DNA of 60,257 bases from Phycisphaerae bacterium (GCA_011050235.1 DRGC01000096.1:1-60257); one strand, 5' to 3'; shown: positions 52,118 through 60,257, counted from the first letter of the stretch. Translations and numbers: made by a program. The notes: generated from the sequence alone by a model not told the origin.

Positions 52118-53166
52118 CCGAGTTCGTCGATCCTGGATTCCAGGGCTTTGATGCGTTTGACCAACGTGGGCAGCTTGGCTTCGGCGGCCAGCATGCGGCG
52201 AAACAAGCTCACCGGGCGGGCGGGGATGCCGCCAATCGTCTGGCCGGGCTTGATATCGCTGGCTACGGCGGCGTAGGCCATCACCTGCACATCGTCGCCA
52301 ATAGTGATGTTGTCGCGTATGCCGGTGCTGCCGCCAACGACGACAAAACGTCCGAGCTTGGCGCTGCCGGCGACGCCGACCTGTGCGGCCAGCAGGCAGC
52401 CCTCTCCGATCTGCACGTTGTGGGCGATCTGGACGAGGTTGTCGATCTTCGCGCCGCGACCGATGCGGGTCGAGCCGAACTTGGCGCGATCGACACAAAC
52501 GCACGCGCCGAGGTCGACGTCGTCCTCGATGACGACATTGCCGGTGTGTTCGAGGCGCTGGTGGGCGCCGTCGACCTGGATATAGCCGAACCCTTCAGCG
52601 CCGACGACACTGTTGGGGCCGATGCGGACGCGGTTGCCCAGGACGCTTCGGGCCTCGATGACGGCTCCGGGGAGGATGACGCAATCGTTCCCGAGCGTGA
52701 CATCACGCCCGATCACGACGTGGGCGGCCAGGACGCAGCGGGGGCCGATGACGGCGCCGGCTACGATCATGACGTTCGCCCCGATGGCGACATCCGGGCC
52801 GACTTGGGCCGTCGCGTCGATTGTGGCTGATGGGTGCACGCCCGCGGGCGGCACGTCCGCCGGCGGGGCGAAGCGCCGAAGCAGCTCGGCGACGGCGCGT
52901 TCGACGTCGGGGACGCGAATGAGCGTGGCGCCGTTGCCGATCCGGGCGTCGTCGGGGACAATCCCCGCCTCATCGGGGACAATGACGGCAGCGGCCTGAC
53001 AGTCGGCGAGTCGCTCGAGGCGTTTAGCGTCGGCGGCGAAGGTCAGCGTGTCCGGCTCGGCCGAGTCGAAAGACGCCAAGGTCCGGATCGTGGCCGTTGA
53101 GTCGCCTTCCACACGGCCGCCGATCCATTCGGCGACTTGACCAATCGTTGTCCGTTCAGAATTCAT
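52114..53166 (-). CDS. lpxD: UDP-3-O-acylglucosamine N-acyltransferase LpxD
   Basis: A 350-residue LpxD. The N-terminal uridine-binding domain (TTIGQVAEWIGGRVEGD, TLTFAADAKRLERL) is followed by hexapeptide repeats. The catalytic His lies in LVQIAHNVQIG; NSVVGAEGFGYIQVDG and PGQTIGGIPARPVSLFRRM complete the match. It adds the second acyl chain in lipid A synthesis. The start at ATG 53166 was preferred over GTG 53178, as GGTGG lies eight bases before it. It sits between skp and lpxC-fabZ, the conserved order in Gram-negative bacteria. Confidence 0.93.
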   Translation of the reverse strand: MNSERTTIGQVAEWIGGRVEGDSTATIRTLASFDSAEPDTLTFAADAKRLERLADCQAAAVIVPDEAGIVPDDARIGNGATLIRVPDVERAVAELLRRFAPPADVPPAGVHPSATIDATAQVGPDVAIGANVMIVAGAVIGPRCVLAAHVVIGRDVTLGNDCVILPGAVIEARSVLGNRVRIGPNSVVGAEGFGYIQVDGAHQRLEHTGNVVIEDDVDLGACVCVDRAKFGSTRIGRGAKIDNLVQIAHNVQIGEGCLLAAQVGVAGSAKLGRFVVVGGSTGIRDNITIGDDVQVMAYAAVASDIKPGQTIGGIPARPVSLFRRMLAAEAKLPTLVKRIKALESRIDELG

Positions 53167-53222
53167 CACTGGAACCACCCATCGTAGTGGTCAGGCCGGC
53201 GGCGCACAAGGGCCACCTGCGG

Positions 53223-53840
53223 CTACCTGGAGCGGGCCTTGTATTCGTGATTCAGCCTGGCCAGAACGGCTTGGGAGATATCGACCCCGGCCGTGTGGTA
53301 GAGAACCTTGCGGTTCTGAATCTGGGCCATCAGTTGCTCGACATTCTCCGTCTGCGTGTCGCGGCTTTCACGGAACAGGACGATCTTGTAGCCTCGTTCG
53401 TCGGCGACGACCTGGACGATCTTGAGGATATCCTCGTACATCTCGGTGGTCACGCGGTGGTGGTCGCGAGCGGCCTTGCCCATCTTGATTTGATACCAGG
53501 TCTGGGTCTCGACGGCCTCGCGCTCAATCTTTTCCATCATCGCGTCGTAATCATCGCTGCCAATGGTCAGGGCGTTGAGCTCGCCCCGCATCGCCTCGAG
53601 GCGGGCGATTCGGGTCTCACGCTCCTGGACGATGTCGTCACCACGCTGTTTGAACTCCTCGGTCATATCGGCGCGGCGGTCATAGTTCGCAAAGACGTCC
53701 AGAAGGTCACAGACGGCAACGCTATCGCCTCCGCGATCCCGCACTTGGGCGGCGCCTGGGGCGGAGAACATCAGGCTCAATCCGACGAAGGCGACGACGA
53801 TCGTCATCAATGCGCTGAGGAGGTAAGCTCGGTTTTTCAT
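53223..53840 (-). CDS. skp: Skp/OmpH-family periplasmic chaperone
   Basis: A 205-residue protein with a signal peptide (residues 1-31, SALMTIVVAFVGLSLMFSAPGAA). After VAVCDLLDVFANYDRRADM it has a long coiled-coil stretch (EEFKQRGDDIVQERETRIAR to REAVETQTWYQIKMGKAARD) and a returning strand (DERGYKIVLFRESRD), which is the Skp tentacle layout. It would carry unfolded outer-membrane proteins to the BAM complex. It lies between bamA and lpxD, as is common. Confidence 0.85.
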   Translation of the reverse strand: MKNRAYLLSALMTIVVAFVGLSLMFSAPGAAQVRDRGGDSVAVCDLLDVFANYDRRADMTEEFKQRGDDIVQERETRIARLEAMRGELNALTIGSDDYDAMMEKIEREAVETQTWYQIKMGKAARDHHRVTTEMYEDILKIVQVVADERGYKIVLFRESRDTQTENVEQLMAQIQNRKVLYHTAGVDISQAVLARLNHEYKARSR

Positions 53841-53931
53841 GATTGGCCTTCCTTAGTGTTGACTGTCGCTATGCGACGTTGCCAGCGATACTCGCTGCAT
53901 CGTGAATGCTTCGGTCGGTCGGCGTAAAGGA

Positions 53932-56247
53932 CTAGAACGCCCAGCCGATGAAGAAGCTGATGACCTGCTCGTCGTCATCGCCGTCCTTGAGGACGGGGAC
54001 GGCGAAATCGAGACTGATGGGAATCTGTCCAAGCGCCGGGATGATCCATCGCAGGCCTGCGCCGAGGGAGGCGCGGAAGCTGCTGAGGCCGATGGTGGAT
54101 TCAACCGTTCCGGTGTCGAGGAAAACCACACCGCGAAGCGTCCTGCCGTAGACGGGGAATCCGTATTCGGTGCTGATCAGGAGGATGAAATCGCCGCCGA
54201 TGCGCTTGTCGGTCCCCTTGCTGCGGGGGGTGATGCCGCGATACTCAAAGCCGCGTATCGATCCGATGCCGCCGGCGTAGAATTTTTCGAAGACCGGCGC
54301 GCTACCGAAGATTTGCCCGATCATCGCCCGCCCGGCCAGCACGTGCTTGCGATCCAACGGGTCCATGTGGACGGTCCGATAGATGCGATAGTCGCCCTCG
54401 AGGCGGCCGAAGTTAAAGTCGCCCAGCACCTGTTCGTAGCTGGTGCGTATCCGGTCGCCGGTGGTCGGCATCCATCGGCTGTCCGTGCGGTCTTTGATCA
54501 GCGTGGCCTTGGCGCCGACGATCACGTGGCTGCCCGCGTCGGATTTGACCTCGGGCGGGGCGGAGGAGCTCAGGTCGTTGATGTCGATCATTTCGACCCG
54601 GCCGGCGATCTCGCCATACCACTGGTTCTTGAAGCGGTGGCCGACGCTGACCACCGGGCCGGCGCGGAACTCGTCGTAGGTGTCCCGACCTCGGTCGAAC
54701 AGGAAGGCCTTGACGCCCATGGAATAGGGCTGGTCTCCCACGGAGGGCTCGAACCATTCGACGTGGAAACGCATCAGTTCCACCCCCGGCTGGGCCACGA
54801 TGCTGAACCGCTGACCGGCGCCCTTGAAGGCCCGGCCAGGCCTGCCCGAGCCCGGCCAGTTAAGGATATCGAAGTTTTTTTCGGTGAAGGATACCTCGCC
54901 GAACAGGCCCGAGTTGGAGCTCACCCCGACGCCGAGGCGGATGTCGCCGGTTTCGGCTTCTTTCACTTGGACCAAGATGTCGCGGACGTTGCCGGGCCCG
55001 GGCGCCATCGGTGTGATGGTGACCTCGTCGAATAGTTCGGATTCCAGCAGCCGCCGGCGGGCGCGCTGAATGGCGACCGTATCGAACACCTGCTCGGAGA
55101 ACAGGTGAAGCAGACGACGCACGACGCGCTCCTGGGTGACGGCGTGGCCGCGGATGTCCACCCGGCCGATGATGTACTTATCCTCTTCCGTGATGCGGAA
55201 CACAAGAATGACCAGGGCGGGCTTGAGGTCCCCATAGGCCACGATCCACTCGGGAATAGGCTCGTTGGGATCCACGTAAAGGATGTCCGACTCAACAAAG
55301 GCCTCGATATAGCCAACCTGTCCGTAGGAGGCCTGGACCCGCTGGACATCCTGCCGCACCTGCGAGGCAACGACGAAATCGCCCGGCTCGAGCTCGATCC
55401 GGTTGGTCAGTTGATCGTCGCCGATGGCCGCGTTGCCCTCGAAACGAATCTCTCGAATGCGATATCGCTGGTGGTGCTCAATCACGAAGACGACGACGAC
55501 CTCGGACTTGTCATCGTTGTATTCCAGTCGCTTTTGGACTTCGGCCCCGAGGAACCCCTCGTCGACGTAAAGCTGCCGCAGGCCCTGCACGTCGCGGTCG
55601 AGTTGCTCCAGATCGAGCGCGTTCTTGACGACGGGCCAAAGCGCCGAACTCGTGCCGATGGTCTGGCGCAGCTTGAGCGATTTGAAGTGCGTGTTGCCTT
55701 CAAAGCGAACGGACCGCACGGTGACTTTGGGGCCTTCGACGATTTCGAAGATCACCTGGCGATCGCGGATGTCGGCTTTGACTTCGGCGAACTGATAGCC
55801 GGCCTTGTGGTACTTCTGCAGCAGAGCCTTTCGGCTGGCCTCGACGGTGAAGGGACTGAGCGGGTCGCCGACGTCGTAAGGCAGGGCCTTCCGGAGGGCT
55901 TTGGTCTTGATGGCCTTGTTGTTGACGAACTCGACGCGTTCGATGGTCGCATGTTCGACGACCTCGAAGGTCAGCACGACCCCGCGGTCGCCGGTGGCGG
56001 CGTAGGTGCGGACGGACTGGAAACGGCCGGTCTTGAGCAGACGTTGCTCGTCGGCATTGACCACGCGCGCGTCATATCGCTGGCCGACCCGGCTGCGGAC
56101 ATGGTGCAGAACCGCCTGACGCGAGAGGGATCTGTTGCCCTTGACGACGATGTCGGCGATCACGCCCGAGGCGTCATCGCCACCACAGAGGGCGGGCGCG
56201 GGCCAGGCAACAATCACAGTGAGAGCGGCAACAAGGTATCTAATCAT
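53932..56247 (-). CDS. bamA: BamA outer-membrane assembly factor
   Basis: A 771-residue protein with a signal peptide ending near CGGDD (residue ~22). POTRA-type repeats follow up to about residue 430 (for example VIADIVVKGNRSLSRQAVLHH, VRSVRFEGNTHFKSLKLRQ, IREIRFEGNAAIGDDQL and IIGRVDIRGHAVTQERVVRR). The C-terminal ~340 residues form the beta-barrel, with the hallmark SIRGFEYRG and the aromatic terminus FFIGWAF. It inserts beta-barrel proteins in the outer membrane, so this organism has a true outer membrane. The start has GAAGG upstream. It heads the minus-strand envelope operon. Confidence 0.95.
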   Translation of the reverse strand: MIRYLVAALTVIVAWPAPALCGGDDASGVIADIVVKGNRSLSRQAVLHHVRSRVGQRYDARVVNADEQRLLKTGRFQSVRTYAATGDRGVVLTFEVVEHATIERVEFVNNKAIKTKALRKALPYDVGDPLSPFTVEASRKALLQKYHKAGYQFAEVKADIRDRQVIFEIVEGPKVTVRSVRFEGNTHFKSLKLRQTIGTSSALWPVVKNALDLEQLDRDVQGLRQLYVDEGFLGAEVQKRLEYNDDKSEVVVVFVIEHHQRYRIREIRFEGNAAIGDDQLTNRIELEPGDFVVASQVRQDVQRVQASYGQVGYIEAFVESDILYVDPNEPIPEWIVAYGDLKPALVILVFRITEEDKYIIGRVDIRGHAVTQERVVRRLLHLFSEQVFDTVAIQRARRRLLESELFDEVTITPMAPGPGNVRDILVQVKEAETGDIRLGVGVSSNSGLFGEVSFTEKNFDILNWPGSGRPGRAFKGAGQRFSIVAQPGVELMRFHVEWFEPSVGDQPYSMGVKAFLFDRGRDTYDEFRAGPVVSVGHRFKNQWYGEIAGRVEMIDINDLSSSAPPEVKSDAGSHVIVGAKATLIKDRTDSRWMPTTGDRIRTSYEQVLGDFNFGRLEGDYRIYRTVHMDPLDRKHVLAGRAMIGQIFGSAPVFEKFYAGGIGSIRGFEYRGITPRSKGTDKRIGGDFILLISTEYGFPVYGRTLRGVVFLDTGTVESTIGLSSFRASLGAGLRWIIPALGQIPISLDFAVPVLKDGDDDEQVISFFIGWAF

Positions 56248-56504
56248 CGGACCTTCAGTCAGCTCGGATCACTCCAACGATCCAACCCGCCGGCTCCGTC
56301 CTGGGGCTGGTTCACAGACGCATCCCGCATCCGCCTGCGTGCCTGAGTGAACCTCCGTATTCCCGCAGGCAAGTTCGGCCAGACTACCGATGCGGGCTGG
56401 CCGTGTCAACACCTTTGCATGTGTTTCTTTAATGTCAACAAAGAAAACAAGTTACGCATTTTTCGCCACATCCACGCCCGGGCCCCATCCTCGGCGGCGC
56501 GGGC
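56248..56504. other. intergenic region upstream of bamA, with short dispersed repeat
   Basis: 257 bp between dnaB and bamA. It holds the putative bamA promoter, an AT-rich patch (56421-56465) and GCAGGCAAGTTCGGC at 56365-56379, which recurs with one mismatch at 20559-20573. No gene or terminator is evident. Confidence 0.5.
56381..56409 (-). promoter_or_regulatory. putative promoter of the bamA envelope operon
   Basis: On the minus strand a perfect TTGACA (-35) and TAGTCT (-10) are separated by 17 bp. The predicted leader to the bamA start is about 127 nt. A second TTGACA lies further upstream in this AT-richer region. Confidence 0.5.
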
Positions 56505-57914
56505 CTAAAACGGTGCGTCGGCCATCGGTTCGCCCAGGGGCTGCTCGACGCCGAAGGTGGCGGATTCGAACTTTGTGTAGTCTTTCAGGAATACCAGCGG
56601 AACGCTGCCGGTCGGGCCGTTACGCTGCTTGGCGACGATCAGGTCGGTGACGCCGCGGGGCTGGTAGCCCTCTTCGCCGAGGTGGTAGTAGTCCTCGTTG
56701 TGCAGCAGCATCACGACGTCGGCGTCCTGCTCGATCGAGCCGGACTCGCGCAGGTCGCTCATACGGGGCGTATGGGTGGGTCGGTCGGCCGGGCCTCGGT
56801 TGAGCTGGGCAGCCACGATTACCGGGATCTCCAAGTCGTGGGCCAGGGCCTTGATGCCGCGCGAGATCTCGGTGATCTGCTCTTGTCGGCTCGTCGCACG
56901 TCCGGAATAGAGCATCAACTGCATGTAGTCCACCAGCACACACTGAATGTCGTGCAGCGACTTGAGTCGCCGGGCTCGGGCCATCAGTTGAATCACCGTC
57001 AGGCTGGCCGAGTCGTCGATGAAGATCGGCGCCGTTTCCAGCGTGCCGGCGGCGGTCTGCAGGGCGGTCCAGGTTTCCGGAGTGATCACGCCGCGCCGCA
57101 TCTGGCGCAGGTTGAATCGGGCGTGCGAGGCCAGGAATCGCTCGGCTAACTGGTTGCGCGACATTTCCAGCGAGAAGATCGCGACCGGCGCCTGGTCGAT
57201 CACGGCCATGTTCTCGGCAATGTTGAGCAGCAGAGAGGTCTTGCCCATCGACGGGCGTGCGGCCAGGACGATCATCTCCCCCTTCTGGAAACCGCTGGTC
57301 AGTTCGTCCAGTTGGGTGTACCCACTGGCCAGGCCCGTGATGAGCTGGCCCTCATGCTGCTCGAGCATTTCGAACGTGTGTCGCAAGAGATCCTGCAGCG
57401 TAATGACCGAGTCACCGATGTGCTGCTCGGCGATTTCAAAGATGCTCTGCTCGGCGTGGTCGACGACGATGGGGGCCTCGTCCTGGGTCTCGTAGGCATC
57501 GCGGACGATCTGCGTGCCGACGCTGATCAACTGGCGCAGCAGCGCCTTGTCCCGAACGATCTGGGCGTAGTACTCGGCGTTGGCCGACGTGGGCACGCCT
57601 TCGGCCAGGGCGACCAGATAGTCCTGCCCGCCGATCTTCTCGAGAAGGTCTCGCCGGACCAGGTCCTCCTTGATGGTGACCAGGTCGATGGCTTTGGACT
57701 CGTGGCGCATCTGGACCAGGCAACGGAAGATGATCTGGTGGGCGGGGCGGTAGAAGTAGTCGTCGTGGAGGATCTGGACGACTTGGTCGATGGCCATCGC
57801 ATCGAGGATCATCGAGCCGAGCACACAGGCTTCGGCCTCGATGGATTGCGGCGGGACGCGTCCAAGCGCTCCGTCACCGGAAGAACCGTCGGCTGCAGCG
57901 GGTGTTTGCGCCAT
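56505..57914 (-). CDS. dnaB: replicative DNA helicase DnaB
   Basis: A 469-residue hexameric helicase. The N-terminal domain begins with LGRVPPQSIEAEACVLGSM (residues ~20-40) and YFYRPAHQIIFRCLVQM. The RecA-like core has GYTQLDELTSGFQKGEMIVLAARPSMGKTSL-type Walker A (split here for length), IFSLEMSRNQLAERFLAS, Walker B CVLVDYMQLM and RESGSIEQDADVVMLLHN. The start was set at ATG 57914, seven bases after GGAAGG; ATG 57920 is too close. It ends the housekeeping cluster pth-rpsF-ssb-rpsR-rplI-dnaB, a conserved order. Confidence 0.95.
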   Translation of the reverse strand: MAQTPAAADGSSGDGALGRVPPQSIEAEACVLGSMILDAMAIDQVVQILHDDYFYRPAHQIIFRCLVQMRHESKAIDLVTIKEDLVRRDLLEKIGGQDYLVALAEGVPTSANAEYYAQIVRDKALLRQLISVGTQIVRDAYETQDEAPIVVDHAEQSIFEIAEQHIGDSVITLQDLLRHTFEMLEQHEGQLITGLASGYTQLDELTSGFQKGEMIVLAARPSMGKTSLLLNIAENMAVIDQAPVAIFSLEMSRNQLAERFLASHARFNLRQMRRGVITPETWTALQTAAGTLETAPIFIDDSASLTVIQLMARARRLKSLHDIQCVLVDYMQLMLYSGRATSRQEQITEISRGIKALAHDLEIPVIVAAQLNRGPADRPTHTPRMSDLRESGSIEQDADVVMLLHNEDYYHLGEEGYQPRGVTDLIVAKQRNGPTGSVPLVFLKDYTKFESATFGVEQPLGEPMADAPF

Positions 57915-57984
57915 CCGCATGCCTTCCCTGGCCCGGCCCGGCGGTCACGAGGCCGCCGGGCGGTTATCGTTCAACAATATCAGT

Positions 57985-58542
57985 CTAGCCGTCGCTGTCG
58001 GCGTCGGCGGCGCTATCATCTGCGAGGGCCCCGCTATCGGCCGGGGCGGGTGATTCACTTGCGGCGGGCAGATCGCCGGCGTCCTCGTGGTCCTCGTCAT
58101 GGGCCGGCACGATCCACACATGGATGGTCGCCGAGACCTCGTCGGAGAATCGGACCTGCACATCATACTTATCAAGCTGGTGGATCGCATCGTCAAGGAC
58201 AATGTAATTGGCGTCGAGGAAGATGTTCTCCTCGGCCAGAGCGGCCGCGATCTGGGCGGGCCCGACCGATCCGTAGAGATGGCCTTCCTCGTTGGCTCGG
58301 GCGGTGATGGTAACCTCTTTTCCGCGGACGGCTTCGGCCTTGGCTACCAGTTCGGCCTTCTCGCGGGTGACCTCTTCGAGATAGCGGGCTTTGGCGGCTT
58401 CGACGGCCCGGAGATTGGCCTCGGTGGGCGCAACGGCCAGGCCCTGCGGCAGCAGGTAGTTCCGCGCGTATCCGTTCTTAACCTCGACGATCTCGCCGAT
58501 GTTGCCGAGCTTGGGGACGTTCTTATTCAACAGCACCTTCAT
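57985..58542 (-). CDS. rplI: 50S ribosomal protein L9 with acidic C-terminal extension
   Basis: A 185-residue L9. The N-terminal rRNA-binding domain is intact (MKVLLNKNVPKLGNIGEIVEV, NGYARNYLLPQGLA). The second domain runs to about residue 148. A tail of ~35 residues rich in Asp, Ala, Ser and Glu (AHDEDHEDAGDLPAASESP onward) is not part of ordinary L9, which is about 150 residues. AGGAG precedes the ATG. It lies between rpsR and dnaB. Confidence 0.93.
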   Translation of the reverse strand: MKVLLNKNVPKLGNIGEIVEVKNGYARNYLLPQGLAVAPTEANLRAVEAAKARYLEEVTREKAELVAKAEAVRGKEVTITARANEEGHLYGSVGPAQIAAALAEENIFLDANYIVLDDAIHQLDKYDVQVRFSDEVSATIHVWIVPAHDEDHEDAGDLPAASESPAPADSGALADDSAADADSDG

Positions 58543-58575
58543 GGGTTGCTCCTGGTGTTGGGCTGGTCGGTCGGT

Positions 58576-58842
58576 TCAGCCCACGTAGGGCATCAGCGCC
58601 AGGAAACGGGCCCGCTTGATCGCTCGCTTGCTGGACCGCTGATGACGGGCGCAATTGCCGCTCCGCTTGCGGGAGAACATCTTGCCTTGCTGAGTCGTCA
58701 TCTTCGTCAAGCCGGGGACGTCCTTGTAGTCGACCTCGGCGATCTTCTCGCGGCAGAAGCGACACTTGGCCTGCTCGTGAAAACGCGACTTCTTTTTCTT
58801 CTTCCGCTTCTTGCCTCGGAAGTTGCCTCTTGGTTTCGGCAT
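58576..58842 (-). CDS. rpsR: 30S ribosomal protein S18 with basic N-terminus and Cys/His pattern
   Basis: An 88-residue S18. The core KMFSRKRSGNCARHQRSSKR and AIKRARFLALMPYVG is typical. The N-terminus is strongly basic (GKKRKKKKKSRFHEQ) and is followed by Cys27 and Cys30 (CRFC), with Cys64 and His67 (CARH) later. These four could form a zinc site as in the zinc-containing form of S18. The gene lies between ssb and rplI. Confidence 0.93.
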   Translation of the reverse strand: MPKPRGNFRGKKRKKKKKSRFHEQAKCRFCREKIAEVDYKDVPGLTKMTTQQGKMFSRKRSGNCARHQRSSKRAIKRARFLALMPYVG

Positions 58843-58909
58843 AACGTTGTCCTTACTTACTGGCTGTGGTCTGGCCGTGCCTTGGGATCATGGTTGCGGC
58901 CCGGACCGG

Positions 58910-59371
58910 TCAAAACGGAATATCGTCGCCTCCGGCCCCCCCGGGGGCTGAAAAATCGTCTTGCGGCGTGGCCGGTGGGCCGTCGGCATCGCCGCCGCTG
59001 GCCGCTCGCGCGCCATCGCCTCCACCAGCGCCACCACCACCGCCGCCGCCGAGGAACTGGAAGTTCTCCACCACGACGCGAAGCTTGCTTCGCTTGTTGC
59101 CGCTCTGGTCTTCCCACTGTGACAACTGCAGTCGCCCGTCGACCAGGATCGGTCGGCCTTTGCGCATGTACTGGTTGAGTGTCTCCGCCTGGCGGCCGAA
59201 CGCCTTGCAGTCCACGAAGCAGGTCTCTTCCCGCTGCTCGCCGTCCTGGCTCTTCCATTTCCGGTTGATCGCCAGGCCGAACTCCACCACCGGCGTCTGG
59301 CTGGGCAGATAGCTCAACTGTGGATCGCGGGTAAGGTTGCCCATCAGGATCACTTTGTTGTAGTTCGCCAT
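58910..59371 (-). CDS. ssb: single-stranded DNA-binding protein SSB
   Basis: A 153-residue SSB. The OB-fold starts MANYNKVILMGNLTRDPQL and includes WKSQDGEQREETCFVDCKAFG and GRPILVDGRLQLSQWED. A glycine-rich linker follows, and the protein ends in the acidic interaction tip DDIPF, the usual anchor for replication and repair partners. The position between rpsF and rpsR is the typical one. Confidence 0.95.
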   Translation of the reverse strand: MANYNKVILMGNLTRDPQLSYLPSQTPVVEFGLAINRKWKSQDGEQREETCFVDCKAFGRQAETLNQYMRKGRPILVDGRLQLSQWEDQSGNKRSKLRVVVENFQFLGGGGGGGAGGGDGARAASGGDADGPPATPQDDFSAPGGAGGDDIPF

Positions 59372-59415
59372 GATTTGCTTCCTGTCGGTTTAGCCGGCCA
59401 AGGGGGTCCCCCAGG

Positions 59416-59928
59416 TCAGCCTTCGGGTTCCGGGGGGGGCTCAGGTTTCGGGGAGGCCTCTGCTTCCGAGGTAGCCTCGGGTTCGCCTTTGGGTTTGGGT
59501 TTAGTATCGGCCTTGGCGTCGGCTGCGGGCGCATCCGGTGCGGGGGCGTCAGCGCTGCTCTCGCTGGCTGGCGACTCGCGCTTGGGCCTGCGCGCGGCGA
59601 CAAGGGCCGGGGTATCGGCGTTGAGGACCTCGTCGGTGACGCTGTCCCGCCGCAGCAGCAGTGCGCGGAGGATGCCTTCCTTCAGCTTGATGTCGCGTTC
59701 CATCTCCGTCACGTGGGCCGGGTCCATGTTGAAGTAGGCCAGCACGTACATTCCTCGCTTGTGGCCGTCGATGTCGTAGGCCAATCGTCGTTCGTCCCAC
59801 GGCTTGATCGTCAGCAGATCGGCCTTGGCGCGGTCCAGCACGGCGTGAATCGGCTGGCTGAGTGCCTCGAAGTCGCTTTGCCCGGTGGGCATCAGGAACA
59901 TGCCTTCATACGTTCGCTTCTGTGCCAT
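59416..59928 (-). CDS. rpsF: 30S ribosomal protein S6 with long acidic/proline-rich tail
   Basis: A 170-residue S6. Residues 1-~100 are the S6 fold (MAQKRTYEGMFLMPTGQSDF, KPWDERRLAYDIDGHKRGMY, ERDIKLKEGILRALLLRRD). The remaining ~65 residues are low complexity, rich in Ala, Pro, Glu and Lys. The start at 59928 has AGGGA seven bases upstream; a longer frame begins 16 codons earlier and is less likely. It overlaps the end of pth by 23 bp. Confidence 0.93.
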   Translation of the reverse strand: MAQKRTYEGMFLMPTGQSDFEALSQPIHAVLDRAKADLLTIKPWDERRLAYDIDGHKRGMYVLAYFNMDPAHVTEMERDIKLKEGILRALLLRRDSVTDEVLNADTPALVAARRPKRESPASESSADAPAPDAPAADAKADTKPKPKGEPEATSEAEASPKPEPPPEPEG

Positions 59929-60238
59929 CGTCTGGTCCCTGGTTTCTGTCACAACCATTTGGTTCCGTCGAGCCATTCGTCGCCGGCTCGACTGGTTTGT
60001 TCTCGTTGCTTGCGTTGTAGCGGTCCATCACGGCCACTAGACCGTCAAAGACCCAGTTTTCCACTGCATCGGCCGCTGTCCGAATCGCCGGCTGAATCGC
60101 GGCCTCCTCACCGGCGTCAAACCGGCCTAACACATAATCCTCGGCCGCTATCGGCTCGGGCGGCTGCCCGATGCCGATCCGCAGCCGTCCGACCTCGCAG
60201 CCGCCCAGGCGGGCCATCACGTCGGCCAGGCCTTTGTG
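59906..60238 (-). CDS. pth: peptidyl-tRNA hydrolase, C-terminal part (truncated by contig end)
   Basis: The frame enters from the right edge with HKGLADVMARLGGCEVGRLRIGIGQPPEP followed by AAEDYVLGRF (parts quoted separately in the family: GL..V...LG, RLRIGIG.P, DYVLGRF). This is the C-terminal third of Pth, which releases peptides from peptidyl-tRNA. An extra tail (ASNENKPVEPATNG onward) extends beyond the normal end. Codons beyond 60238 come from adapter sequence and are not part of the gene. The stop at 59906 overlaps the start of rpsF by 23 bp. The N-terminal two thirds lie off the contig. Confidence 0.85.
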   Translation of the reverse strand, partial: HKGLADVMARLGGCEVGRLRIGIGQPPEPIAAEDYVLGRFDAGEEAAIQPAIRTAADAVENWVFDGLVAVMDRYNASNENKPVEPATNGSTEPNGCDRNQGPDDGTEANV

Positions 60239-60257
60239 CTGTCTCTTATACACATCT
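60239..60257. other. transposase mosaic-end sequencing adapter (artefact)
   Basis: CTGTCTCTTATACACATCT is the 19-bp Tn5 mosaic end used in Nextera-type libraries, in exact form and at the extreme end of the contig. It is not genomic. Translated with the pth frame it gives the well-known artefact N-terminus MYKRQ. Confidence 0.97.

Noticed and set aside
60239-60253. MYKRQ as a true N-terminus of a complete 115-residue protein
   Set aside because: These codons are from the mosaic-end adapter; the protein is a truncated Pth.
1-60257. tRNA, rRNA, CRISPR array, prophage or integron in the window
   Set aside because: Scanned by eye on both strands; no cloverleaf, direct-repeat array, integrase or phage structural gene was found.

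Overview
The window looks like a metagenome contig from a high-GC Gram-negative bacterium, most likely a planctomycete of the Phycisphaerae type. This rests on the gene set: a lipid A and outer-membrane operon with fused LpxC-FabZ, an operon around an orphan MutL-type ATPase, a formylglycine-type sulfatase, a pyruvoyl arginine decarboxylase beside a deoxyhypusine-synthase homologue, and lipoproteins. The lineage is an inference; no rRNA gene is present. Genes for strict-anaerobe oxygen defence (flavodiiron protein, desulfoferrodoxin, rubrerythrin, ferritin) suggest an anaerobe or microaerophile. The right end is not genomic: 60239-60257 is the transposase mosaic-end adapter.

Layout. 1-580 is a partial CsgG-like lipoprotein (-). 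708-8489 is a tightly coupled eight-gene operon (+): a MutL-family ASKHA ATPase, a barrel-sandwich/KOW protein, a DUF6754-like membrane protein and several other membrane proteins. No cobalamin mutase is in sight. 8514-11644 holds a URO-D-like methyltransferase, a sulfatase and a GNAT enzyme. 11656-17526 holds a TMTC-like TPR membrane protein, a two-lobed GNAT-like protein and a fusion of a class III aminotransferase with an acyl-ACP-reductase-like domain. 17532-20257 is a polyamine locus (agmatinase opposite pyruvoyl arginine decarboxylase and a deoxyhypusine-synthase homologue). 20258-20650 holds a possible MITE. 20651-25372 holds a GH3-family enzyme, an alpha/beta hydrolase and a DedA/ATP-grasp fusion. 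25853-29856 is an EIIA protein followed by two tandem antiporter-CBS paralogues. 30264-31888 is a DUF5131 (Gp37/Gp68) and TcmP pair of lower GC, probably accessory.

32077-36352 is the oxygen and iron stress cluster, with a SO_0444-type metal permease carrying an HMA domain. 36465-42934 has galE and three large membrane-anchored paralogues whose C-termini resemble GspG pseudopilins; one copy carries a remnant of the galE start. 43117-48096 has mfd and a parvulin-type lipoprotein. 48124-56247 is the envelope operon read on the minus strand: bamA, skp, lpxD, lpxC-fabZ, a LpxA homologue without the catalytic histidine, a LpxA homologue with it, and a Gfo/Idh oxidoreductase. 56505-60238 is a conserved housekeeping cluster read on the minus strand: pth (partial), rpsF, ssb, rpsR, rplI, dnaB.

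The strongest leads for undescribed biology are the orphan MutL membrane operon, the aminotransferase/acyl-ACP-reductase fusion with its GNAT neighbour, the TcmP/DUF5131 pair, and the LpxA pair in which the family hallmarks are split between two proteins. All functions are read from sequence by eye; no database search was run.
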